A DNA stretch of 64,000 bases. Origin: Tetranychus cinnabarinus. Lineage: Eukaryota; Arthropoda; Arachnida; Trombidiformes; Tetranychidae. The notes under the pieces were generated by a model. That model made no database searches. It was given only the letters and a program-made list of their open reading frames with translations, and was not told the origin of the DNA. This document shows positions 39,743 through 49,832 of this stretch, one piece after another. A program made the translations under genes and the position numbers. Positions within the stretch are counted from its first letter, which is position 1; every line of letters starts with the position of its first letter. Location of the stretch: positions 372,001 to 436,000 of the forward strand of contig WHVY01000001.1 of NCBI GenBank assembly GCA_022266195.1, written 5' to 3'.

Positions 39743-40201
39743 ATTCCTTGCATTTTCATGTCCTTTCAAACTCGCTATAATGATTGTAATGATTGCGATT
39801 CTCGAAATATTGTGGCTCAAAATTCATCAACAGAACTGTGATTAAATTGTTAAAACCTTTTGCGTTTAATAAAATTTATGTGCGTTAAACGCTCGTTTGA
39901 ATTTTAGTTTCCGTTATTTTTAAGTAGCTAAAAGATTCCCCAATCCAGACTCGACCCTTTAACACTCACAATTGTTAATCAACTTGACCAATTATTTAAC
40001 AACTGAGCTAGTGGTTGAATTAAATTTATGAAATGTATTGTATAAGCAGACATTGATGACTTTTGCTTGAATGAAAATTATTGCGTTAAATGCAAAAAAA
40101 GCAAATAGGCAAACGATTCTGCTAGCTCCCTCTTTTGCTGCTCCTTTTAACTTCTTATCTCTCTTATCTCAAGCTCTCATTGTCGTGTTTATCTCTTGCT
40201 A

Positions 40202-40458
40202 CACTATTAGTAAGGGTTAAGTTAACAAAATTGGAGATTTTTTGGGACCGGCTTTTTTCCACCACATTTTCAAACAATTTTCAAGAGATTTTTAAAAGAT
40301 TTGATCACTTTTACACCATCTAACACATCCATTATTTATCGGATCCACTATTACCCAAAAGTGGTCAACAATTTGGTCTATTTGGGCGGTGGACAGTATG
40401 TTGGACATACGTGGGCAAGTCTGAACCTTTTTTGTCAACTTAACCCTGATTACTAGTG
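40202..40458 (+). mobile_element. 257-bp MITE with mariner-like ends
   Basis: The left end CACTATTAGTAAGGGTTAAG (40,202) and right end CTTAACCCTGATTACTAGTG (ending 40,458) are inverted repeats of about 30 bases, each bounded by TA (40,200-40,201 and 40,459-40,460). The interior is non-coding and shares words with 34.2 kb and 38.9-39.2 kb. Size, TA target duplication and lack of coding capacity fit a Tc1/mariner-type miniature inverted-repeat element. Confidence 0.7.
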
Positions 40459-40540
40459 TACAGCATTTCTCGATCAAGTAGTCAAGTAGTCTCGCAATCC
40501 AAGTAAAGACTGAAGGCTGAAAAAATTGTTAAAAAAATCT

Positions 40541-40676
40541 AAATTTAATAATTTATTAGATCATTTACGTAGGGTGAAGAAATTATCTTGTTAATTGAGA
40601 AAGGATGTTGAGGTTGGTACTGATGATGTGTGAAATAATTATATTGGAAGTGATGATCGTCAAAATACTGAGGTTA
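40541..40676 (-). pseudogene. Second FoxA C-terminal fragment
   Basis: The minus strand encodes a 40-odd-residue peptide matching the last residues of the fkh protein: it contains HHQYQPQ, HPFSINKIISS and YVNDLINY followed by a stop. Compared with fkh, indels keep the frame and the HPFSIN motif is retained, while nucleotide identity is clearly lower than in the eEF1-gamma copy. Similarity stops within about five bases of the inner edge of the TIR at 40,681. No fork head domain is present nearby. It is either the relic of a FoxA paralogue or an element-captured gene fragment; it is not a complete gene. Confidence 0.75.
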
Positions 40677-40680
40677 CTGA

Positions 40681-40721
40681 AGTCTGGCCCTTTCTTGTTA
40701 ACTTAACCCTGATTACTAGTG
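40681..40721 (-). repeat. Mariner/Tc1-like terminal repeat, copy 4
   Basis: A reverse-oriented copy of the end sequence at 36,110, bounded by TA at 40,722-40,723. With 36,110-36,151 it could define an outer 4.6-kb unit spanning fkh; with the MITE ends it shows repeated activity of one family here. Confidence 0.6.
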
Positions 40722-41180
40722 TATCCATTTTCAATTTAACCATTTTTACCTTTCTAGGCAAATAAAATGTGCAGCAAAACTTGTTAATAATCAAAATAAA
40801 ATTTAGAAATACAGTTCAAATAATATACTGTATTTCTAGATGTCTTGAAAAGATTCATAAGTAACGTCTACAGTTACTCAAACAGCTTGGTTGAAATTTT
40901 TGGTAAATGATTTTCGATTTAGAGCATATGAATAAGCCTCACTTGAATATAGATTTTAAGACTGATATGAAGAACATAAAAATTACTCAACATGACTCAA
41001 GGGAAATAAAACTTCGCATTGAAAATTTACAGAAGTTACACCTACCATCTAATAATTGAAACGGAAACACGAAATCATTAGAAGTTTATCTTAAAATAAC
41101 ATATCATTGCTTTTTGAAATCTAAGCAAGCTATTACTCTAGCACAATAATTGAATAGAAACAAAATCCAAGTTAAAAGTA

Positions 41181-41186
41181 TTTATT
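41181..41186 (-). terminator. Poly(A) signal, eEF1-gamma
   Basis: AATAAA on the minus strand lies 17 bases past the stop codon, so the 3' UTR may be very short. The same signal is preserved in the duplicated copy near 36,820. Confidence 0.6.
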
Positions 41187-41202
41187 AGATGAAAGTAGAA
41201 AT

Positions 41203-43300
41203 TTATTTGAATATTTTTCCTTGATTGAACTTCTTGCCATCAAAGTCTCCTTCCCAGCTGAAGTACTCTTTAACCTTCTTTTTAGTATCATCGGAGTTGG
41301 GGTCCAATTTTACCCAGTTATACGATTCGTAATCAATTTGCCAGTCAGGTGAAAGCTGAATAAAATGAAACAATACGGTGAGAAAAGGAAAGCAAAAAAT
41401 AAACCATTGTACAGCTAACATGGCTAAATTAAACTGCTAACTTTCATAGAAAACTTGAATAAATAATTCAAGATTTAATGCATCTCCTCATGAAAATAGT
41501 AGAGCTATGGAGTTAGCAGTCTAATTAAGTGGTAACTGTAGGAAATTGACTCAAAGAAATTACTAAATACCTTGAAAGCAAGATCTTGACCACGCCAAAC
41601 CCAAACTCCTGAGATAGAGCTTTTGTTATCTTCACCGAAGAGAAGCATACTACCAAAGGCACATTTTCGCATTTTATCTAATCGTTGGAACATTCCTAAA
41701 TTGAAGATGATGGATACGTAAGTAATCAAAGATTCAAAATGAGAAAAATTTACAAAATACCTGTGATTAGATTGCAGCTCATGAAAACTAGAGTAAGCTC
41801 TTCAGGGTACTTGTATTCACAAGACCAGATTGAGTAATTATCTTTGTCGAACTTTTCCCAAAAATAAGGGATGGATTTATCCTCGGGATTGTTTGAATAA
41901 AATCTCTTGAAGTCATCCATATCGAAATTACTGGAAAAGATAAGAATATGATGAGATTAACATAAAAATGATTCTTGTTAAGATTTCTATTGGTAAATAT
42001 GATGCTTCTAAATCAAAAAATGGTTGCAATTCATCATGTAAATAAATGTCAACCGATTCTTACCCTTTAGGTAATTCAGCCCATGGGTCTTTAGTTTTTT
42101 CTTGTGGGAAACCGAGATCATCCCCGTCATCTTCAGGTTCAGCTTCCTTCTTCTTTTCTTTTTTCTCCTGCTTAGGCTTTTCTTCCTTCTTCTTTTCGGC
42201 CTTCTTTTCCTCTTTTTTTTCTACTTTCTTAGGAGCAGCTAAAGTGAAAAGTTCCATAAAAAACTGATACTAAGCTTATGCTTGATTAATAATAACTTAC
42301 CACCTTCTTTGAAGGTTGGAGTTGATTCACAAAGAACAATTTCACCTAAAACTTGTTTAAATTGAGGTTGATTTACCAAAGTATCGAACCAACGTTGAAC
42401 ATTAGCATATTCATCTCGAAATTTAGCATCCACAATCTAAAATAAGAATTTTAGCATTAAAACGAAATTTTCTTGAGGTTTAAAGATCTAAATCTTACAT
42501 TTTCATAAAGTGGAAGAAGGATTGAAAGCACAGTAACATCAGCTAAGGTTATTCGTTCGCCAACCAAATAAGTGCGGGTTGAAAGATATTTGTTCAAAGC
42601 AGTTAAAGCTGATTTAACTTCTGATTTAGCTCGTTCAACAGACTGTTGAGTAAAATATTACATTAAAATTAGAATCCCAAAGAAACTTTCAAGTAAATTA
42701 ACATACAGGTCGAGAAGCTTCAATGAATCCAAGAGTTGGGTACATCCATGTGGCAACAGATTGATACAAATCATTGTCAGACCAATCTATCCATTGTTCG
42801 ATTTCTACCCTATTTTTATCATCGGCTCCTTTAAGTTGAGCGTTGGCAACTTGAATAGCAGCAGCATTACTACCAAATACAAATGAGCCATCAGCAAGCT
42901 CAAGAGTAGGAAGCTAAATAAACGTAAATATTCATTTTAAATTTACAGTTCTAAAGAAAAGGTTATTTTGAAATAGTGATAAACATACCTTTTGGATTGG
43001 GACAGACTTAGGAAGCTGTTTAAGTGAAGCAGTTTCAACTAATTCAACTTTAGATCCTGAGTATTGGCTTGCAATGAGAACTTTCTTGACCCGAAAGTCA
43101 TTGGAATTTCCATAAAGCTTCTGAAAATAAATGAAAAATATGAGAAATCAACAACCGGAACGATATAAAATGTTACATATTGAAATGTAAGTAAAATAGA
43201 AGCATGGATTTAAATGGTTAAAAGAAAACGGTTAAAACTGAAAAGGCTGGAGAACCCGAAAAATATTAATTCAAATTAATCCAAAACATACCTGAGACAT
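41203..43300 (-). CDS. eEF1G: Elongation factor 1-gamma
   Basis: Gamma subunit of the eEF1B guanine-nucleotide exchange complex that recharges eEF1A during translation. Nine exons: 43,300-43,292, 43,120-42,989, 42,913-42,707, 42,642-42,499, 42,436-42,301, 42,238-42,064, 41,930-41,761, 41,695-41,571 and 41,355-41,203. All junction phases agree and give 416 residues, close to the usual 420-440. Exons 1-5 form the GST-like N and C domains (SVERAKSEVKSALTALN; TYLVGERITLADV). Residues 210-240 are the Lys/Glu-rich linker. The rest is the conserved EF1G C-terminal domain (WKFD-like FWEKFDKDNYSIW, NLITGMFQRLDKMRKCAFG, GVWVWRGQDLAF). The first exon encodes only MSQ. The 3' end has been duplicated in inverted orientation at 36.4-37.0 kb. 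Confidence 0.95.
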
Positions 43301-44140
43301 TTTGGTCAGTTACAAGTTGAATGGTAAACTAATTAAATGAAGCAAGAAGAACAATCAATTAAATTAATAAGGGATTATAGTTTACTGATCAACTCAAGTA
43401 ATCAACCTAAAATTTGCCAACGCCGGTCAACGGAAGTAGTTGGAACAAATGGAAAAAATTGTGTGATGTAAGACGGGGCCGTTACCTCATTGCAACCAAT
43501 TCATTGCATAAAGAAAGTCTCTCTATTCAATGATTCAACTTGTATTTTCATTATTCATCAGCAAATGTCAATGGATAATCATTTAAATTGTCGGTAGATA
43601 AAAGAATATTTATTAAAAAACTGAATCTCAAGCAGTGGGCCAAATTACCCAATCAATAATCCACAGCTTTGGTTTACTGGCGGTTAATTATCAGGTAATA
43701 ATAATAGGTAGCTCAAGTTTTCCATAATTTTAAATTAAGTGCTAACAATTGAGCCTGATTTAAGAAACTGAAATGCTTGAAATAAATGTACTGAGTGTTA
43801 GATCAGAAATTTTTACTCTTGATTCGCCCTTTAAGCTATGCTTTTTATTCCATATTTAAACCTATTGCATTTTAGTCTATTCAATCATTGGCAATGATTG
43901 ATTGAAAAATCAATTTGACGTGATATTTAAAGATTTATTGAAACATTAAATTTTCTTTTGAAAAATTTTATACACAAATAGAGAAAGTTTTGGGTTTTAA
44001 AAGGTGGATGAGCATTAAAAATGCAGTAGGAATTATATTTGATAATGATGATTATTACAATGTCATAAGAATAAAAAGCATAATTAAGGAATGCCTGGAT
44101 TCTTAGAGTCTGAGGGAAGAAATCAATAAATACAAAGAAA
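43301..44140. other. Spacer between eEF1-gamma and POLA1
   Basis: About 840 bases hold the 5' flank of eEF1-gamma and the 3' UTR of DNA polymerase alpha (minus-strand AATAAA at 43,934-43,939). The pyrimidine-poor stretch just upstream of the eEF1-gamma ATG shows no clear TATA box. No further gene was seen. Confidence 0.5.
43934..43939 (-). terminator. Poly(A) signal, POLA1
   Basis: A minus-strand AATAAA lies about 200 bases beyond the stop codon of the polymerase gene. Confidence 0.45.
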
Positions 44141-47100
44141 TCATTTTTTAATTTGCTTTTTAACACAGGTGAAAATCTGATTGTGGAACATAAAAGTGAG
44201 ATTGACGTCGGTATAACTCATGGTGTAACGGACATTATGGACATGTTGCCAAAGAATTCTGTACAATTTTGTACAAGAGGCACTTTTAGCATCTAGCTCA
44301 CCTAAAATAACAATAAGAAATATTAAATAAATTAGTTTCAGTGAATTAAACAAATTGGAATAAACATTTGAAAAAAACTTACTTCTTTCAGATGCACTAG
44401 ATAATGAATTTAAAGCGGTATCACGGTCAAGAAGAGTTTCATAAAATAAAAGTTGCTGATGGAGTTGACGATCTGTAATCTGTAAAAGTAAAAATTGATT
44501 AGTCAATAAATGAATAGATCTCAAAAGAATATAATATTTACCTTTTGATCCATATCTTCATGGCAATATGGACATTCTAAACCTTTATCACTTCTTCTAT
44601 CACGGTAATAACCCCAACAACTTCTAGTTTGGAAGTTACAGCGACAACAAATCACCCAACACTTCTGATGTTCATCCAAAAGATTCCTTAATATGTTGAT
44701 GAAATGATTGATCAATCGATTTTCATAAACTTCTAATGTTAGATCAATATTACAATGAGGACAGCGAGCAAGACTTAAGTTGATTCGTTTTTTAGTAACT
44801 GAATCAGTCCTGAAGGCGTCTCTAAATTCAATTATCTTGGCACATTTATCATTAGGACATGGAATCTTAAATGAATTACATCCATCAAATTTCATATCAT
44901 CACTCAAAGGAATATCATTTTCTAATTCATCACGGGAGCTACGATGAATAGAATTTGATTCGATTCCCATGACTTCAGCCATGATATGAGAGTCAGTTCC
45001 TTCGATGGGTTCACAAAGACGAGAAATGGTTGGAAGAATTTGTTGGCTTATATAATAATTGGGATCAATCTTGAGAGAAGGTCTCTCTTTAAGCTCTTCG
45101 GGATGGAAAGCTCTTTGAGTTGCGGGTAAACTAGCAAAATCAGGATTACTTTCGTCAATACAAATAACGTATTGCACACAATCTCCAGCTCGCAATTTCC
45201 TTTCTAGTTTTTCATCTGCATTTCGTCGAAGCGCGACATTGACATGTATTAAACTTTTCTTATCTGCGTAATCTTCTGGATTTTTAGTTAAAGATTTGGT
45301 TATTTCAAAGTCTTTGAGTTGCTCAGGAGTGAATACTCCGGCTTTAATGAAATCTGACCAAAATTTCAACCTGTCGTGTATGGCATCGACAATATCTTGA
45401 CTTGATTTGCCAGAGAGGATTTCATCCAGTATTATTCCACCGACTTTTCTAGCGATTAGAGACCAATCACGACGAACAATATCCAATCCTTTCATTTCTC
45501 GAGTTGTCTTGATCGAGTTACGATCACGGGAAATAGAAATAGCTGCATATTTCTTTTTCTTTAATAATAACATTGGACGATAAACTCCATCAATACCAAT
45601 CTCAAGTAGACGATAAATTTTGTTAATTTCAGCTTGAATTTTACGACCAGTTTTCATTACTTCATCGTAATCACTACAACTGGTGTTGATCATAATTGAA
45701 TCGGTGTCACCATAAATAACCTCCAGTCCCATTGTTTCAACTAAATTTTTAGTATGCATCAAAATCTCTCGTCCCTTAAAAGTAATTAAAGCAGCAAGTG
45801 GTTTTGCGTAAAAACGAGCATTGGAAAAACCAAGACAACCATACATAGAGTTCGCAGTAAGTTTGAGAGCCTGCTGTTTGATGTCCAATTGATCTTGTAC
45901 ATCTTGTGCTTTCTCTTGTAACATAAGTCTTTTAACCTCTCTTCTGCCTTCTACAAGTTTTTTAATTTCTGTAGGTAAAATACCACAGGCTTTATCGGCA
46001 TCAGGGACTTCAGGTATTTCATCACCATTTTCATCGATCTTGACGCGATTTCTGTTGACTGTAGTGAAGCATATATTATACTCTTGAATAATTGAGGGGT
46101 ACAACGAGTTGAAATCCATAAGCAGGATATACGAATCATAAAAGCCAGTTTTCGGATCTAAAACTAATCCACCAGCATAAGCAGCCTTCTTTTTACCACC
46201 TTTAGCAGCTTCAGTTCCATCTTCATTTTGTCCTAATGGAACAACTTCATCGTTGGATTTGTTGTCATTGTATTTAGGGATCACTTTGTCAGGTAGAATG
46301 AAGTTTTTCTCGTAAAAAGCATGAAGTAAAAGATATTCGTTTCTTTCAGCTCTTCCACCCATTAAAGTTCTCGAAAATAGATTACCAGCGATTTTAGTTA
46401 TTTGCATAGCCAAAGGAAGAGCGCTCAACTCATACATTATACTCATGATGAATCTATTATCAGCTAATAAAGCGTTGACGTAACTGAAAAGATTTTTAAC
46501 GCTACCATATGCTTCAGAAATAGACGAAGGACCCAAAAGGCGCTCTTTTTTCAAAACTTGGACAATTAGTTCATCTAAATCATAACTTTTAGCTTTGATA
46601 AATTCTTTGGCCATTATTTTAACGTCACAAACCAAACGTCCAGATGTAACTGCCATTTTATCCTTTTGTGATTTAAGGGCTTTAATTGAGCTTCTTCTAA
46701 GACGACCTAAACGAGACCAATTGATTTTATCATTGTAATGGGTTTGACGATTTAGAATAATGTTGATATCAAAGGCAGAATCATGGCCGACTAAAACATC
46801 AGGATCAAGTCTACCCAAGTTTACGAGGAATTGGTTCAGCATAAACTGTTCATTATCATATCCCTTGATTAGATTTTCATGACCTTTGACAAATTTACGA
46901 GCTGCTTTTTTGAATTCAGGAAGTAGATTCATACCCGAAGGTGAGGTAATTAAACAACAGCTTTGATCAAGATCCAATGGACTAGAGGGAGTACCACCAT
47001 CAATTTGATAATCTTTTTTAACAAAACACGAAATGGCGATAATTTGATTTAAATAGGTTCTCACATTTAAAGATGCAATCATTAAAGGTGGGATGGTGAC

Positions 47101-48635
47101 ATCATCAATATCAACTGAGATATTTTTAAAAGAGTAGTCCATCGTAAACTCCTTTTTACACCACGAAACAGGGACATTTACAGGGTGGAGATTTTTCACT
47201 CTAATCCAACCAGGACCTCGAAGATTAACCTCAATTATTAACCGTTCTAAAGGTGTTTGAGAAGTACCAAATACTTTGGAGAACGTTGAACCTTTCAAAT
47301 CAGCTGGAAGTTGAGGATAATTTGATCCATAGATTACTTCTAGGTAATCAGCTTGATATGGTACATCAGGCTGGTCAAATGAATAAAATTTTGTAACCTT
47401 TCGACTCTTGAAATTTTTAATCCGATGATTTGGGGCGATTACATCAGTAAATTCTTTGTGTACTTCAGAAACTGGAATTCGACTGTCTCCTTTCATGGCT
47501 GGAAGCAGATAAACTTTTCTTTCGATCTTTTCAATAATCAAACAGCAACTCTGGTAATCACATGAAGTCTTTGCATTCGACTTAGCCTTTATCTTGCCAA
47601 ATATATAGACTCTTCCGTGGAAAGGACCGAGATCTTCGTAAGCATCTAACCAGTACATCTTTAAATGAGTAATTCCATCTTTATCAACAAAAACAGCTAA
47701 ATCTTTATCACCAGTTACAGTTGTAGCTTCTTCGTCAGCAATACCCTGTAGACCAAATGTCCAAGATTCCTGTCCACCAAAATCAAACGATGCATCAGGA
47801 ACATCATCATCGTTTTCTAAATCATTAACTGGATCTTCAAGAATACTTTTATTCTCTTCTTGGTGAAAAGAATCAAAATCGATTTTTGCTTTTTTAACTT
47901 CAGAACCATTAACTTTAGCCTTAACTGAAGCTGGCGAATTTTCCTGTTCAAGTTTTCTTTTTTGAGATGGACTGCATGATAACTCCAATGGCTTAAGTAG
48001 TGAAGCTCTACGACTTGATTGTGGTGTATTATTTTTGGAGCCAAACATACCTTTTAAACGTTTGGATGTTGAAGCTAATACCTCATATGCGTCATCATTG
48101 TCTTGGTCTTCTGGTTGAGTCTCTTCGACTTTAACTTGCAAAAGGTTTGATGGTTTAGGCGGTTTTATTTTCTTTACTTTGTTCTTCTCTTGAGAGTCCT
48201 CTTCTTCCTCTTCATATTCATCTGATTCACTATCGTACTGTCGTTTCCCTTTCTTCCCGTTAGTAGCTTGACCGAAATATTTCTTTATACTAGGTGTATC
48301 ATCAACCACGAAATCATCATCTGAAAAATCTTCTTCAGCTCCTTCTACGAAAAGATTTTCCTCTTCTTTCATGTTATACTTGTCTTCAGCTATACCTTTC
48401 CGAACTCTAGACAATTTGTCCAAAGCAGCCTTGACAGCGGATTTTTTACCTTCCACTTCAAGTTTAGTTCGACCTGTTAAAGAAAATGGAGAACAAAAAC
48501 CAAAGATTAGGCAAAAACAATAACATAGAAAACAAGGTCTTGCCAAAACACAACATTTCCCAAATGTAAGAAAACATTTTTACACTTTTAGACACATGAA
48601 ATTATGTTTAACTTACGTGCTGATCGAACTTCCAT
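44141..48635 (-). CDS. POLA1: DNA polymerase alpha catalytic subunit (p180)
   Basis: Family B polymerase that extends primase RNA primers to start nuclear DNA replication. Exons 48,635-48,617, 48,473-44,542, 44,479-44,383 and 44,301-44,141 join in phase to 1,402 residues (p180 is usually about 1,450). Exon 1 encodes MEVRSA and the junction restores the conserved RRTKLEVEGKKSAVKAALDK start. The acidic N-terminal region is followed by an exonuclease-like domain (VLVGHDSAFDINIIL), motif A at about 791 (DFNSLYPSIIQEYNICF), motif B (KLTANSMYGCLGFSNARFYA) and motif C near 931 (YGDTDSIM). Two C-terminal zinc modules, CPNDKCAKI...CPHC (from 1,211) and CCRCNF...CPYC (from 1,281), bind the B subunit in known homologues. 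Catalytic aspartates are present. The hydrophobic peptide in frame upstream of 48,473 is intron, not a signal peptide. Confidence 0.95.
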
Positions 48636-49832
48636 GCTTGTAAATAGTAATTTAAAACACAATTAAAAGAAAAACACCAATAAAATTAATTAATAAATTA
48701 CCAAGCAAACTTAAAACCTAATAAATGGAGGTATGTTTACAAAAGACGAGTTTGGGCGCCTTTTCTCCTAAACAAGCGGGATCAAAGATTGTCTCCTAAA
48801 GTGAGTTTGGCGCAATATCTTTTCAGTAAAGCGCTTTTTTTAAACAATTCTAGGTTTTTAAACATTAAATCGATCGCTCGATTAACCAATAAGCGATTGC
48901 TTAATAATTAGGCTTGCTATTAATATTTTGTCAATTAAATCCATCTCTTAATGAAACAGGTAAACACAATTTATAATATTTAAACTAAAACAGAGAGAAA
49001 TTCAAGCTTTGAAATAAAATAAGCAAATGTGATGATTTTAGTTTATGTTCAACTATTAAACTTTATTTATTAATAATGATGATGATGATGATTCATTATT
49101 ATCTCAAATGTAAGACAGTTTAACTTTTAGATTATTGGTTTAATAGTGAATAGGAATTGATTCTGACGAGCCAAGCATGAAAATTTAGTAATGTTTAGTC
49201 TTCACTTTACTTCTTGCAATAAAGTGCAGTTTTTTTGTCAAAGATTGTGTCAAAATTTTAAAAACATGATTTGACTTTCACTTTGATTATTATTTTTCCC
49301 ATTCTTTTATCTTCTTCGGTCAAGTTAATTTGAGAAGAGAAAACAAAATGCTCTTTCTTTCTTTTGATTAAAAAGAGCAAGGAAATAGTGTGAATATAAA
49401 AGTAAGGAATCAAAGAATATTTGAAGAAAGAGAAGCGATTAAAGGGAACGTAAAGTCTTTCTCAAGGGAAAGGTAGAAATGGATCAAATGGATCATCAAT
49501 TGAGAAAACATTTTTTGTACCATTTAAGAGGGAAAAGTAAGAACATAAATATATATGTATAGATGCAATCGTAACTTAATTACCAACGTATACAAAGAGT
49601 TAATAAAAGTAACATTTTTCTTCCAAAACAGATCTGGAACAATCAAAATGAACAAACTACAGAGTTGGAAACTGTCTTTTTGCTATCAAGAAATATTTAA
49701 GTTGGCTTCATGGATATTCCTGAATCGCTAAATGTAGCTTCGCTTGTTCCCTCCAAATCATCATGCTTTGTCTGATTTGTGGTGATTTCATTGAAATGGG
49801 TTGAGTCAATTCTATTGGCTTAGTGATTAAGC
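48636..49832. other. POLA1 promoter region and PHD/SAM 3' flank
   Basis: About 1.2 kb without coding sequence. The left part (48,640-48,840) is the polymerase promoter with E2F-like sites. The rest is AT-rich, with an ATG trinucleotide run at about 49,076-49,092 and a possible minus-strand AATAAA near 49,063 for the PHD/SAM gene. Confidence 0.5.
48751..48813 (-). promoter_or_regulatory. E2F-like sites upstream of POLA1
   Basis: TTTGGCGC at 48,806-48,813 matches the E2F consensus TTTSGCGC exactly, and TTTGGGCGCC at 48,751-48,760 is close to it. They lie about 115-180 bases upstream of the POLA1 ATG. E2F control of replication genes is well established in animals. These are among the few GC-rich islands in otherwise AT-rich flanks, which favours function, though binding is inference. 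Confidence 0.6.

Larger units (their letters stand above)
37969..40201. other. fkh upstream region with repeat insertions
   Basis: Non-coding. It holds the pyrimidine tract at 38,186-38,313, a 38.6-39.7 kb inverted-repeat element and MITE-related sequence at 38,930-39,240, then plain AT-rich DNA from 39,745 to 40,200. Any fkh promoter must lie in its left part; no TATA box was identified with confidence. Confidence 0.55.

Noticed and set aside
48474..48546. Hydrophobic Cys-rich N-terminus upstream of the polymerase frame, looking like a signal peptide
   Set aside because: It ends at a TTAACAG acceptor, and a separate exon at 48,635-48,617 restores the conserved p180 start in phase, so it is intron sequence.
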